DNA of 64,000 nucleotides, taken from positions 62,001-126,000 of the forward strand of contig JAZQIM010000021.1 of assembly GCA_045541115.1 (NCBI GenBank), given 5' to 3'. This DNA comes from Aphodoplasma sp045541115 (GTDB taxonomy: Bacteria > Bacillota > Clostridia > UBA1381 > UMGS1253). The notes beneath the pieces were generated by a model, which was not told the origin of the DNA, did no database searches, and saw nothing but the letters and a program-made list of their open reading frames with translations. Every line of letters begins with the position of its first letter. Position 1 is the first letter of the stretch. Below, in pieces: positions 41,076 to 50,954 of the stretch. The translations under genes and the position numbers were made by a program.

Positions 41076-42536
41076 TTAGTTTATTTTGCAAATCTCAATA
41101 TATTTTTCATATGCATCTTCCCATGATGAGATATCCTGCGGTTCATAACGCTTAAGGTCAAACGAATCAACTACGACCTTTCGTGCATCGTCAAGGTTGT
41201 CAAGCTCGCCGAGCGCAACATACTGCATTAAGGCATTTCCTATGCTTGTAGCTTCGATAGGACCTGCAATAACGGGGATTTGCGATGCGTTTGCGATGAA
41301 CTGGCAAAGCATTTCGCTCTTTGTGCCACCGCCTACAGTATGTATTGCCTCAATTTTATTTGGTAGCATTGTAGAAATTTCTTTTATAGATTTTGCACAT
41401 TCAAGCGCAAGACTTTCTATAATGCAGCGGTTAAGCTCGCCTGTTGATGCCGGCACAGCCTGGTTTGTCATATTTGCAAATTTTTCAATTCTTTCTATCA
41501 TGTCGCCAGGACGTGAGAATGACTCGTAGTTTGGGTTGATTATGCATTTAAACGGTTCGGCAGCAGCTGACTCATCTTCCATCTGCTGATATGAAACTAC
41601 AGTGCCTTTTCTTGCGAGAGTTCGCTTGCATTCCTGCTGAATCCAAAGCCCCATTATATTGTGAAGGAAGCGGTATGTGCCGAAAGCTCCGCCTTCGTTT
41701 GCATAATTATAGTTGTAGCTTTTTTCGTTTATAATCGGCTCGTCAGTTTGTGCACCTAATAGAAGCCATGTGCCACAACTGATAAAGAGGTTTTTGCTTG
41801 GGTCGGAGAGTGGGGCTGCAACTACTGCAGAAGCAGTATCGTGTGATGCAACGGCAATTACGGGCACGCTTTCTACGCTAAGCTCTGCGCATATATCGTC
41901 GCTTAAATTTCCGACGATTGTGCCGGGAGAAACGATCTTTGCAAATTTATTTTTAAGAGAAAAGCTTTCTAATAGTTCGTCGTCAAAATCGCGTGTTCTT
42001 GCATTTAGCATCTGGCTTGTCGATGCGATTGTATACTCTGTTTTCTTTTCGCCTGTCAGCATATAGTTAAATAAGTCGGGCATAAAAAGCGCCGTATCGG
42101 CAGCCTCAAAAACAGGCTCTTTCGATGAGCATATATACTGGAAAAGCGTGTTTATAAATGCAAACTGGATACCGGTTTTATTAAAGATTTCCTGCTTTTG
42201 TTCTTCGCTAAGCACCACCGCGTCTGTGCGTGTGTCACGATAGTGGTATGGGTTTTGTATAAGGCGACCCTGCTTGTCGAGAAGACCGTAATCAACGCCC
42301 CATGTATCGATTCCAATAGAATCAAAGCGGTTACCACTGTTTTTGCATTTTAAAATTCCTACTTTTATTTCGTGAAATAAACGAAGCACGTCCCAATGAT
42401 AATTTTTACATACCATTACCGGGTCGTTATCAAATCTGTGAATCTCCTGTGATGATAATTTTCCGTTTTCAAGCGAAAACAAGACTGCGCGGCCGCTCGA
42501 TGCGCCGAAATCAAATGCAAGTACATTTTTGCTCAT
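41076..42536 (-). CDS. rhaB: Rhamnulokinase
   Basis: A 486-residue FGGY-family sugar kinase that phosphorylates L-rhamnulose. The N-terminal phosphate loop AFDFGASSGRAVLF, the YHWDVLRLFHEIK segment, GIDTWGVDYGLLD and the ATP-binding HTVGGGTKSEMLCQ support RhaB over other FGGY kinases. No rhaA, rhaD or transporter is beside it, so it stands alone with its own signals. Start: ATG at 42536 after AAAGGAA. Confidence 0.9.
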   Translation of the reverse strand: MSKNVLAFDFGASSGRAVLFSLENGKLSSQEIHRFDNDPVMVCKNYHWDVLRLFHEIKVGILKCKNSGNRFDSIGIDTWGVDYGLLDKQGRLIQNPYHYRDTRTDAVVLSEEQKQEIFNKTGIQFAFINTLFQYICSSKEPVFEAADTALFMPDLFNYMLTGEKKTEYTIASTSQMLNARTRDFDDELLESFSLKNKFAKIVSPGTIVGNLSDDICAELSVESVPVIAVASHDTASAVVAAPLSDPSKNLFISCGTWLLLGAQTDEPIINEKSYNYNYANEGGAFGTYRFLHNIMGLWIQQECKRTLARKGTVVSYQQMEDESAAAEPFKCIINPNYESFSRPGDMIERIEKFANMTNQAVPASTGELNRCIIESLALECAKSIKEISTMLPNKIEAIHTVGGGTKSEMLCQFIANASQIPVIAGPIEATSIGNALMQYVALGELDNLDDARKVVVDSFDLKRYEPQDISSWEDAYEKYIEICKIN

Positions 42537-42607
42537 AATTATTTTCGTTCCTTTCTTTTCGCAAGATGCGATATGGATAAAATATACACTGTTATCTTAT
42601 ATAAAAT

Positions 42608-42636
42608 ATTTTAACATACTAAAAAAAAATAAACAA
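42608..42636 (-). promoter_or_regulatory. Possible sigma-A promoter of rhaB
   Basis: On the minus strand, TTGTTT (42631-42636), 17 bases, TAAAAT (42608-42613). Moderate match in an AT-rich stretch. Confidence 0.4.
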
Positions 42637-42694
42637 TAATAAAATACATTTTTTTGTTTTTTGTTATTCGTATTTCAATTTATTAAAACAGCAA

Positions 42695-42721
42695 AAAATC
42701 CACTCAAAACGAGTGGATTTT
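42695..42721 (-). terminator. Terminator of rnj
   Basis: AAAATCCACTC (42695-42705) pairs with GAGTGGATTTT (42711-42721) around a 5-base loop. On the minus strand the stem ends in a T-run. Confidence 0.88.
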
Positions 42722-42729
42722 AATATTTT

Positions 42730-44397
42730 TTAAACTTCCATAACAACGGGAAGAATCATAGGTGAACGCTTTGTTTTTTCATACATATAGTCACTTATCG
42801 TATTTTTCATCGCTAGCTTGAGCGCTGACCAGTCTGTTGCTCCTTTAGCGATGCAATTATCAAGCGCTTCGCGTGTGACGCGCCTTGCATCTTCCATCAT
42901 GTCCTCTGATTCACGAACATATACAAAGCCGCGCGATATAATATCTGGGCCTGCGACAATTTCGCCTGTATCTGCGCTGATTGATACGACGCATACAATA
43001 AGACCGTCGTTTGAAAGATGTTTTCTGTCGCGAAGAACGATGTTTCCGACATCGCCTACACCAAGGCCGTCAACGAGCAATTTGCCCGATGGAACCGATC
43101 CAAGCATTTTTGCACTGTTTTCGTCTACTTCAAGCACGCGTCCGTTGTCCATAATAAATACGTTTTGCTCATCTACGCCCATAAGCACGCCGAGTTGTGA
43201 ATGGCGGTGCAGATGGCGGTACTCACCGTGGACAGGCATAAAGAATTTCGGCTTTGTAAGTGCGAGCATAAGCTTAAGCTCTTCCTGGCACGCGTGCCCA
43301 GACACATGAACTTCGGCGAGCGATTCGTAGATAACTTCTGTACCGAGTCTGAAAAGCTCATTTATAACGCGCGAAATCGTTTTTTCGTTTCCGGGGATAG
43401 GACTTGCCGAAACGATTATAAGGTCGTTTGGAGTAAGCTCTACTTTTCTATGGTCAGAATACGCCATTCTAAAAAGTGCGCTCATAGCCTCGCCTTGCGA
43501 ACCGGTCGTTACGATTACAAGCTCGTTTGGGTTATAATGTTTTATATCGTCTATGCTGATTAGCGTCTTTTCAGGTATTGTCATATATCCCAGAAGGATT
43601 GCGACTTCGACGATGTTCTCCATACTTCTTCCTGAAACGGCAACCTTTCTGCCGTATTTTGCTGCTGCATTTATAATCTGCTGAACTCTGTGTACATTTG
43701 ATGCAAAGGTGGCAACGATAATACGCTTGTCACAGTTTTTGAAAATTTCATCAAACTTATCGCCAACACTTCGCTCACTCATTGTATAGCCTGTGCGCTC
43801 TACGTTTGTAGAGTCGCTCATAAGAAGAAGCACGCCTTCGCGACCAAGCTCACCAAGCCTTGTCAAATCGATCATTTCACCGTCTATCGGTGTTGAGTCA
43901 ATCTTAAAGTCACCTGTATGGACAACAATGCCTACGGGCGTCTTTATAGCAAGCGCAACGGCGCCTGCAATTGAGTGATTGGAATGTATAAATTCTACGC
44001 TAAAGAAACGTCCAAGTTTTATTGTATCGCCGGGTTTTACACGGTTAAGCTTTGCTGTGGAAAGTATATTATGTTCTGTAAGCTTGTTTTCAATAAGTCC
44101 TATCGTAAGTTTTGTTCCATAGACGGGCACATTGATTTTTTTAAGAAAATATGGTAGCGCACCGATGTGGTCTTCGTGTCCGTGTGTGATTACAACACCG
44201 CGCACCTTTTCAATGTTTTTCTCAAGGTAGGTAGTATCAGGTATGACAAGGTCGATGCCCGGCATGTCGTCATCAGGAAATGCAATTCCACAGTCAACTA
44301 CAAATATCTCGTCACCATACTCGAAAACCGTCATGTTTTTGCCAATTTCGCTCAGGCCACCTAACGGTATAATTTTCAGTTTTTGTTTTTTTGACAC
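42730..44397 (-). CDS. rnj: Ribonuclease J
   Basis: A 555-residue metallo-beta-lactamase/beta-CASP nuclease with endo- and 5'-exonuclease activity in RNA decay and maturation. KIIPLGGLSEIGKNM opens the protein, the metal site is THGHEDHIGALPYFL, and the beta-CASP region has VTTGSQGEAMSAL and the HVSGHA and PVHGEYRH motifs. The frame opens at an ATG at 44433, but GGAGGA (44405-44410) is correctly spaced to a GTG at 44397, which gives the usual family N-terminus and length. I therefore use GTG. Confidence 0.94.
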   Translation of the reverse strand: MSKKQKLKIIPLGGLSEIGKNMTVFEYGDEIFVVDCGIAFPDDDMPGIDLVIPDTTYLEKNIEKVRGVVITHGHEDHIGALPYFLKKINVPVYGTKLTIGLIENKLTEHNILSTAKLNRVKPGDTIKLGRFFSVEFIHSNHSIAGAVALAIKTPVGIVVHTGDFKIDSTPIDGEMIDLTRLGELGREGVLLLMSDSTNVERTGYTMSERSVGDKFDEIFKNCDKRIIVATFASNVHRVQQIINAAAKYGRKVAVSGRSMENIVEVAILLGYMTIPEKTLISIDDIKHYNPNELVIVTTGSQGEAMSALFRMAYSDHRKVELTPNDLIIVSASPIPGNEKTISRVINELFRLGTEVIYESLAEVHVSGHACQEELKLMLALTKPKFFMPVHGEYRHLHRHSQLGVLMGVDEQNVFIMDNGRVLEVDENSAKMLGSVPSGKLLVDGLGVGDVGNIVLRDRKHLSNDGLIVCVVSISADTGEIVAGPDIISRGFVYVRESEDMMEDARRVTREALDNCIAKGATDWSALKLAMKNTISDYMYEKTKRSPMILPVVMEV

Positions 44398-44533
44398 AAA
44401 AATATCCTCCATTTCGTTATTTTTTCCGCTCATAATTATATAAAACTATGCATTTATCATGCAGTTTTAATTCATAAATAATTACTACATTATACCATGA
44501 AAGAAAGGTTTAGTCAATGAATGCATAAAAAAA

Positions 44534-44599
44534 TTGCCGCAATATGTGTTTTATCTACTTTTAACATATATGATAAAACTTATACATAAAATGCGGCAA
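44534..44599 (-). terminator. Long hairpin terminator of polC
   Basis: TTGCCGCA (44534-44541) and TGCGGCAA (44592-44599) enclose a further TTTTATC/GATAAAA helix, giving a ~66-base imperfect hairpin. On the minus strand it is followed by T7. It is longer than the other terminators here. Confidence 0.75.
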
Positions 44600-44661
44600 A
44601 ACATAAATATTTATTTTTTATATGATAATTTCAGGATATATAAATTTAATAATATTAAAGC

Positions 44662-47600
44662 TTACCTAAATAAATCCTCCAAAGACATCTGTGAGCTCTC
44701 CGGTATGTCAGTAAAGCAACCGCTTTGTTCAAGCGAATCAAGCGCAGTTTTGCTGATTTTTGTGCGCATGTGAAGGTCTTCAACAGAATGAAATTCGCCT
44801 TTTTTTCTCTCTTCGCATATTGCATTTGCCTGCGCTATGCTTACGTTTGGTAGACTTGAAAGCGGAGGCAATATTTTATCGCCCTTTGGCAAGAAATTTT
44901 TTGCATCTGATTCGTAGAGATCTATGTTTAAAAAGTCGAATCCGCGCGCATACATTTCGCGGCAAAGCTCAAGCGTCGTGTATAAATCCTTATCCTTTTG
45001 TGTAGGTTGAGGCAAGTTTTTAATATTTTTCATTGCATCAAGAACATTTTGTGCGCCGTGACACATAATGCTTGCGTCGAATGCGCCGAGTGCGCGTATT
45101 GAAAAGTATGCACAGTAGTATGCGATAGGATAGTGTACCTTAAAGTATGCTATACGAAAAGCCATCATTACATATGCTGCGGCGTGTGCCTTCGGGAACA
45201 TATACTGAATTTTGTTACACGAATCAATATACCACTGTGGCACATCGTGCGCTCTCATCTCTTTTTCGTCGTCAGCCGTAAGGCCTTTGCCTTTACGGAC
45301 TTTTTCCATAATTGTAAATGCAAGCTTTGGCTCAAGGCCCATATGGATAAGATAAATCATTATATCGTCACGCGTACAGATTGCCTCGGACAAAACGATT
45401 TGACCGCTTTGTATATAATCCTGCGCGTTATTTGTCCATACGTCAGTGCCGTGAGAAAGACCTGATATACGTAAAAGCTCTGAAAATTTCGTCGGCTTTG
45501 TGTCAACGAGCATCTGGCGCACAAAGTTCGTTCCAAATTCGGGCACGCCAAACGTACCGACTTCGCTGCCGATTTCTTCGCTCGTTACACCGAGTGCATC
45601 TGTATTTAAAAACAGTGACAAAGTTTCTTTATCGTCGAGCGGAATCTGTTTTGCATCAACGCCTGTCAAATCCTCAAGCATCTTTATTACCGTAGGGTCA
45701 TCGTGACCGAGTATATCGAGCTTTAAGAGATTATCGTGTATTGAGTGATAATCGAAGTGGGTTGTAATAATCGTGCTTTCGGAGTCGTCTGCAGGATGCT
45801 GTACGGGGCAAAATTCATGAATGTCATTTGCCTTTGGCAAAATTATTACACCGCCCGGATGCTGACCCGTTGTACGCTTTACGCCGGTACAACCAATCGA
45901 GATGCGCTTTAGCTCGGCGTTGTGTGCGACGATTGAGCGCTCTTCAAAATATTTTTTTGCATAACCAAAAGCCGTTTTGTCAGCAATTGTACCAATCGTT
46001 CCTGCGCGAAAAACATGGCCTTCGCCAAATAATTCTTCTGTAAATTTATGCGCAACGCTTTGATATTCGCCCGAAAAGTTAAGGTCGATATCAGGTTCTT
46101 TATCGCCTGCAAAGCCTAAGAATGTTTCAAATGGGATATCGTGACCGTCTTTTGCATAGTTTTCTCCGCAAACGGGACACACCTTATCGGGCAGGTCGCA
46201 TCCTGATATGCCGGAGCCGTCTTCTACAAATTCGCTATGCTTGCATTTTTTGCATATATAATGTGCCGGCAGAGCGTTAACTTCTGTAATGCCGGACAAA
46301 AATGCGACAAACGATGAGCCAACGGAGCCACGCGAGCCAACGAGATATCCGTCGGAAAGTGACTTGCTTACGAGCTGCTGCGCAATTTTGTACATAACGG
46401 AAAAGCCGTATGTCGTAATTGATTTTAGCTCTTTACCCATACGCTCTTTTACTATATCGGGGAGTGGGTCGCCATATATTTCGCGCGCTTTATCGTGCGA
46501 CATGTTTATAATATCTTCCTGTGCACCTTCAATGCTTGGCGGATATGTGCCCGATCGCACAGGGGAGAGAACCTCCGTCATATCGGCGATTATATTAGGA
46601 TTTGTTACAACGACTTCATATGCGGTTTCTTCGTCTAGATACGAAAATTCGTCAAGCATTTCCTTTGTTGTGCGAAAATACAGCGGTGCCTGGAAATCGG
46701 CGTCATCAAAGCCTTTGCCTGCCATAAGAACACGTCTGTATATTTCGTCTTCAGGGTCTAAAAAGTGCACATCGCCCGTTGCGACTGTGAGCTTATTGTG
46801 TTTTTTAGATAGCTCAATAATTTTTTTGTTGATATCCTCAAGCTCTTTTTTCGAGCTTACATCTCCGTTTCGAAGCATAAATTCGTTATTACCGAGCGGC
46901 TGAATTTCGAGATAGTCATAAAAAGATACAATGTCGTCGATTTCCTGCTCGCTGCGCCCTGAAAAAACAGCTTTATAAACTTCGCCCGATTCACAAGCAG
47001 AGCCTATAATCAGACCCTCACGATGCTTTTCTATTACACTTTTAGGAAGCCTTGGAGTGCGATAGAAATAATCGAGATGCGATGTGGATATGAGTTTATA
47101 CAGATTCATAAGACCTGTAGGATTTTTTGCAATTATGATTATGTGATGTGACGGCACACCGCGCACATCAATTTTATTTCCAAAGAAGGTGTTTAGTTCA
47201 CACACATTCGATGCACCAAGCTCGCTAAGACGGTTAAGCATCTTTATAAAAATATGAGCCGTTGCAAGAGCATCGTCAACTGCACGATGGTGATTATCAA
47301 GCGTTACTTTTAGATGCTTTGTAAGTGTAGCTAACTTATGATTTTTAAGCTCCGGATAGAGTTTTCTTGCAAGGGAAAGCGTGTCAACAAAACAAAAGCC
47401 GAAGCTTTCGCCGCGTCTTTTAAGAGATGCTCTTATAAAGCCCGTGTCAAAAAGCGCATTATGTGCTACGAGCACGCTATTTTCACAAAAGGCTATAAAT
47501 TTACTAACTGCTTCTTCTTCACGTGGTGCTCCGCGTACCATCGAGTCATTTATGCCTGTAAGCTCAGTAATTTTTTGAGGTATATTAACCGGTGGCTCGA

Positions 47601-48681
47601 CAAACGTAGAAAATGTGTCTACAATCTCGCCACGCTCAATTTTTACCGCACCTATTTCTATTATGAAGTTTTTATCTGCGCTAAGACCTGTCGTTTCAAG
47701 GTCAAAAACGACAAAGCTATCGTTTAAATCGTAGCTTTTCTGATTAAAAACTATTGAGGTTTTGTCGTCTACAACATATCCTTCTACGCCATATATTACC
47801 TTGATGTTATTTGCCTTTGCTGCCTTTGCTGCTTCGGGAAATGCCTGCACAACGCCGTGGTCAGTTATCGCAACTGCCTTATGTCCCCACTGTGCAGCAC
47901 GCTTTATAAGGCTTTCGGCGCTCGATACGCCGTCCATTGTTGACATCTGTGTATGCATGTGAAGCTCGACGCGCTTTTCGTCGGCATCGTCCGTTTTTGG
48001 CTTTGGTGCCTCAAGCTCATTTATGTCGTATGCCGTTATAACCGTGTCACGCGAGTATTTATCATATGAAACGTCGCCATAAACAGATACCCATACACCT
48101 TTTTTTATGCGTTTTTCAACCTTTTCTTTTTGTGCGCTGTCACGAGCAGACGAAAATGAGCCGTCGCCGTTTTTACGCGGTGAAAGGTTGCAAAAAAGCT
48201 TTACTGTACGCGAGTCCTTTTTGTCTGTGATATCAAAGGTTAAAATCCAGGAGTGGTCTTTGCGCTCAAGCCATTCAACTGCAAAAATTTCTCCGCTCGT
48301 ACGAACTCTGCCTGCCTCGGCATTTACGTCCTCGAGCGGCATAAGTGCACCTTTGATTTTCTTTCCTGCAATAATTTCGCTCGATTTTTTTGTTCCGAGC
48401 TGCGACTCGAATTTTTTGATTAGTTCTTCTTCGTCGCGGCGCTGCTGAAGCATCGATTCGGTAAGTATGCATGATGGATTAGCTTCTATATGTACATTAG
48501 ATAAGTTGAATTTGCTTATAAACATATTTTTAAGCTCATCAAGCTGATTTGTGGTAATGCTTACTGTATCGGCAAGAATAAGCGACATCGTGCGGTCTTT
48601 TTTATTTATGTTGATTTTTGAAAGCTCAATTGCACCAAGAGTTGAGTCGCAATCGGCAATTAAATCCTTGACCTTTGTCAT
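44662..48681 (-). CDS. polC: DNA polymerase III subunit alpha, PolC type
   Basis: A 1339-residue replicative polymerase. In order: an N-terminal domain (~1-140), an OB-fold region with the FAVEWLERKDHSWILTFDI stretch, a PHP domain starting at VELHMHTQMSTMDGV, the inserted DEDD 3'-5' exonuclease (FVVFDLETTGLSADKNFIIE), the PHP remainder, and the palm with EPDIDLNFSGEYQ. Zinc cysteines are in ICKKCKHSEF and KVCPVCGENY. The exonuclease insertion marks PolC rather than DnaE. It is slightly shorter than Bacillus PolC (~1437). Start: ATG at 48681 after AAAGGAGAC, 21 bases behind ispG. Confidence 0.97.
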   Translation of the reverse strand: MTKVKDLIADCDSTLGAIELSKININKKDRTMSLILADTVSITTNQLDELKNMFISKFNLSNVHIEANPSCILTESMLQQRRDEEELIKKFESQLGTKKSSEIIAGKKIKGALMPLEDVNAEAGRVRTSGEIFAVEWLERKDHSWILTFDITDKKDSRTVKLFCNLSPRKNGDGSFSSARDSAQKEKVEKRIKKGVWVSVYGDVSYDKYSRDTVITAYDINELEAPKPKTDDADEKRVELHMHTQMSTMDGVSSAESLIKRAAQWGHKAVAITDHGVVQAFPEAAKAAKANNIKVIYGVEGYVVDDKTSIVFNQKSYDLNDSFVVFDLETTGLSADKNFIIEIGAVKIERGEIVDTFSTFVEPPVNIPQKITELTGINDSMVRGAPREEEAVSKFIAFCENSVLVAHNALFDTGFIRASLKRRGESFGFCFVDTLSLARKLYPELKNHKLATLTKHLKVTLDNHHRAVDDALATAHIFIKMLNRLSELGASNVCELNTFFGNKIDVRGVPSHHIIIIAKNPTGLMNLYKLISTSHLDYFYRTPRLPKSVIEKHREGLIIGSACESGEVYKAVFSGRSEQEIDDIVSFYDYLEIQPLGNNEFMLRNGDVSSKKELEDINKKIIELSKKHNKLTVATGDVHFLDPEDEIYRRVLMAGKGFDDADFQAPLYFRTTKEMLDEFSYLDEETAYEVVVTNPNIIADMTEVLSPVRSGTYPPSIEGAQEDIINMSHDKAREIYGDPLPDIVKERMGKELKSITTYGFSVMYKIAQQLVSKSLSDGYLVGSRGSVGSSFVAFLSGITEVNALPAHYICKKCKHSEFVEDGSGISGCDLPDKVCPVCGENYAKDGHDIPFETFLGFAGDKEPDIDLNFSGEYQSVAHKFTEELFGEGHVFRAGTIGTIADKTAFGYAKKYFEERSIVAHNAELKRISIGCTGVKRTTGQHPGGVIILPKANDIHEFCPVQHPADDSESTIITTHFDYHSIHDNLLKLDILGHDDPTVIKMLEDLTGVDAKQIPLDDKETLSLFLNTDALGVTSEEIGSEVGTFGVPEFGTNFVRQMLVDTKPTKFSELLRISGLSHGTDVWTNNAQDYIQSGQIVLSEAICTRDDIMIYLIHMGLEPKLAFTIMEKVRKGKGLTADDEKEMRAHDVPQWYIDSCNKIQYMFPKAHAAAYVMMAFRIAYFKVHYPIAYYCAYFSIRALGAFDASIMCHGAQNVLDAMKNIKNLPQPTQKDKDLYTTLELCREMYARGFDFLNIDLYESDAKNFLPKGDKILPPLSSLPNVSIAQANAICEERKKGEFHSVEDLHMRTKISKTALDSLEQSGCFTDIPESSQMSLEDLFR

Positions 48682-48702
48682 TTCTGTCTCCTTTGTGTTT
48701 TA

Positions 48703-49752
48703 TTACATCTTCTCAATTTCGCTCATAAGAGCAGACACTATCTCTTCCTGACGAACTTTTTTAATGATTTCGCCCTTTTTAAAAATAAGGCCTTCGCCTT
48801 TTCCGCCCGCAATGCCGATATCGGCATCGCGCGCCTCACCGGGGCCATTCACAGCGCAACCCATAACGGCAATTTTTATATCTTTTTTAATGTTTTTCGT
48901 AAGAGAATACACCTTGTTTGCAATTTCAATAAGATTTATCTGACATCTTCCGCAGGTCGGGCACGAAACAAACGTGACACCGCCACTTCGAAGTGAAAGA
49001 GATTTTAATATTTCTATTCCGGCATGCACCTCGCGAAGCGGGTCATCAGTAAGAGATACACGTATAGTATCGCCGATTCCCTGCGAAAGAAGTGCACCTA
49101 TACCAACAGATGACTTTATAATTCCGCCTTCATATGTACCAGCCTCGGTTACGCCTAAATGCAAAGGATAATCGCATTTTTCGTGTGCAAGACGATAAGC
49201 CTCAATCATTGTCGGCACATCGGAAGCTTTAAGAGAGAGCGCAATGTCTGAAAAACCGCATTCTTCAAGAAGCGACGCATGATTAAGGGCGCTTTCAACG
49301 AGCGCATCAGGTGTAGCGCCTTTATATTTTTCTAAAATACTTTTTTCAAGAGAACCACCGTTTACGCCTATACGTATCGGTATATTCTTGCTCTTCGCCA
49401 TATCGCACACAGCACGTATTTTTTCCATGCTGCCAATGTTGCCGGGGTTAATGCGCACTTTGTCGACGCCACCTTGCATACATATAAGTGCGAGTCTGTA
49501 ATCAAAATGTATATCACATACCAATGGTATGTTAATTTGCTTTTTTATTTGCGCGACTGCATTAGCCGCCTGCTCGTCGGGAACGGCAACGCGCACAATA
49601 TCACAGCCGGCTTCTTCAAGAGCTTTTATCTGTGCTACTGTTTTTTTAACGTCGCGTGTATCCGTATTAGTCATAGATTGTACGCTTATCGCGTTTCCGC
49701 CGCCAATTTTGATGCCGCCTACATTTATTGTTTTTGTGATTTTATCTTTCAT
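48703..49752 (-). CDS. ispG: 4-hydroxy-3-methylbut-2-en-1-yl diphosphate synthase
   Basis: A 349-residue [4Fe-4S] enzyme of the MEP isoprenoid pathway (GcpE). It opens with KTINVGGIKIGGGNAISVQSM-like sequence and NTDTRD. Cluster cysteines are in SCPTCGRCQINL and GCAVNGPGEARDADIGIAGG. It shares the operon with dxr, another enzyme of the same pathway. Start: ATG at 49752 behind AAGGAATGA. Confidence 0.97.
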   Translation of the reverse strand: MKDKITKTINVGGIKIGGGNAISVQSMTNTDTRDVKKTVAQIKALEEAGCDIVRVAVPDEQAANAVAQIKKQINIPLVCDIHFDYRLALICMQGGVDKVRINPGNIGSMEKIRAVCDMAKSKNIPIRIGVNGGSLEKSILEKYKGATPDALVESALNHASLLEECGFSDIALSLKASDVPTMIEAYRLAHEKCDYPLHLGVTEAGTYEGGIIKSSVGIGALLSQGIGDTIRVSLTDDPLREVHAGIEILKSLSLRSGGVTFVSCPTCGRCQINLIEIANKVYSLTKNIKKDIKIAVMGCAVNGPGEARDADIGIAGGKGEGLIFKKGEIIKKVRQEEIVSALMSEIEKM

Positions 49753-49780
49753 AAGTAAATCATTCCTTGTTTATACTAAA

Positions 49781-50935
49781 TCAGCGCGCTGAAAACAGAC
49801 GCAAAATATCGTTATACGTCGCAAAAAGTAAAATGGAAATCAGCAAAACAAAGCCGATTAGCTGTATTATGCCTTCGCGTTCGGGTGGAAGCTTTTTTCG
49901 AGTGATTGCTTCAATTATAATAATGAAAAGTTTGCCGCCGTCAAGCGCAGGAATAGGCAATAAATTCATAATGCCTAAATTTATTGTAAGCAACGCAACG
50001 AGGTTAAAAAGCGCCGATGCATTCATTTTTGACGCCTGACCTATTACATTGATTATTCCGATTGGACCGCTGATTTGCGATACATCCGCAGCGCCTCGTA
50101 TAAGTTCGTATAAAGAAACATATACGACCTTTATGTTGTAGATTGTAAGGAAGAATGCATTTTTAATTGCGCTTGCAAATGTTTGCTTTTGCTGCAGCGC
50201 TTCAAAGCCTAATATATAGCGTGATTGTGTTTGTGTAGTGCCAACAAGCGCTTTGTATTGCTCGGAATCCGGCGCAGCAACAGTTTGTTTTTGATCAAGC
50301 ACGCCGTTTATAGTCGATGTAAAAACAAACTCATCTTCGCCGTAAATGTATGTTATATCCTGTTTTACAGGAGTAACTGTCTGTGTGATTTTTTCGCCGC
50401 CGCGGATAACGCTCACATCGACAGGCTTGTCGGTGATGCGGCTAAGCTCAAACGACAAATCTTCAAAGATGTTGATTTTCGTATTGCCTAATGCGACTAT
50501 GCGATCGCCGGGCTGAAACGATGAATTTACGAGGTTAGTGTTTGGAGTGAAGTTATCAATAACAGTCGTGGTTATATTTGCAGATGACATCTGGATTATA
50601 AGCAGTATCACAAAGCCTAAAATAATATTTAAAACTGCGCCTGCAGCTACGACTGCGAAGCGCTTATACCATGCGGCTTTGCCAAATGAACGCTCATCGT
50701 CGCTGTAGCTATCTTCGCCTTCCATCTGACAAAAACCGCCCATAGGGATTGCGCGAAGAGAATAAAGCGTTTCTTTATGCTTCTTTTTCCAAAGCACAGG
50801 TCCCATTCCTATTGCAAATTCGTTTACGCGTATGCCAAACAGCTTTGCAACGCTGAAATGGCCGAATTCATGGATTGCAACCATAAGTGCAAAGACAAAA
50901 ATAGATATAATAATTGTCCAGATGTTGTTAAACAA
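49781..50935 (-). CDS. rseP: RIP metalloprotease RseP (site-2 protease)
   Basis: A 384-residue intramembrane zinc protease. The first helix carries HEFGH, the PDZ domain covers ~125-230 (FQPGDRIVALGNTKINIFED), and the second active-site motif is NLLPIPALDGGKL near residue 310. About four membrane helices are visible. It cleaves anti-sigma factors or remnant signal peptides. The start is TTG at 50935 after GAGGGTGTGA; no in-frame ATG fits. It sits between dxr and ispG, as in many Firmicutes. Confidence 0.93.
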   Translation of the reverse strand: MFNNIWTIIISIFVFALMVAIHEFGHFSVAKLFGIRVNEFAIGMGPVLWKKKHKETLYSLRAIPMGGFCQMEGEDSYSDDERSFGKAAWYKRFAVVAAGAVLNIILGFVILLIIQMSSANITTTVIDNFTPNTNLVNSSFQPGDRIVALGNTKINIFEDLSFELSRITDKPVDVSVIRGGEKITQTVTPVKQDITYIYGEDEFVFTSTINGVLDQKQTVAAPDSEQYKALVGTTQTQSRYILGFEALQQKQTFASAIKNAFFLTIYNIKVVYVSLYELIRGAADVSQISGPIGIINVIGQASKMNASALFNLVALLTINLGIMNLLPIPALDGGKLFIIIIEAITRKKLPPEREGIIQLIGFVLLISILLFATYNDILRLFSAR

Positions 50936-50954
50936 AAAATCACACCCTCATAAA

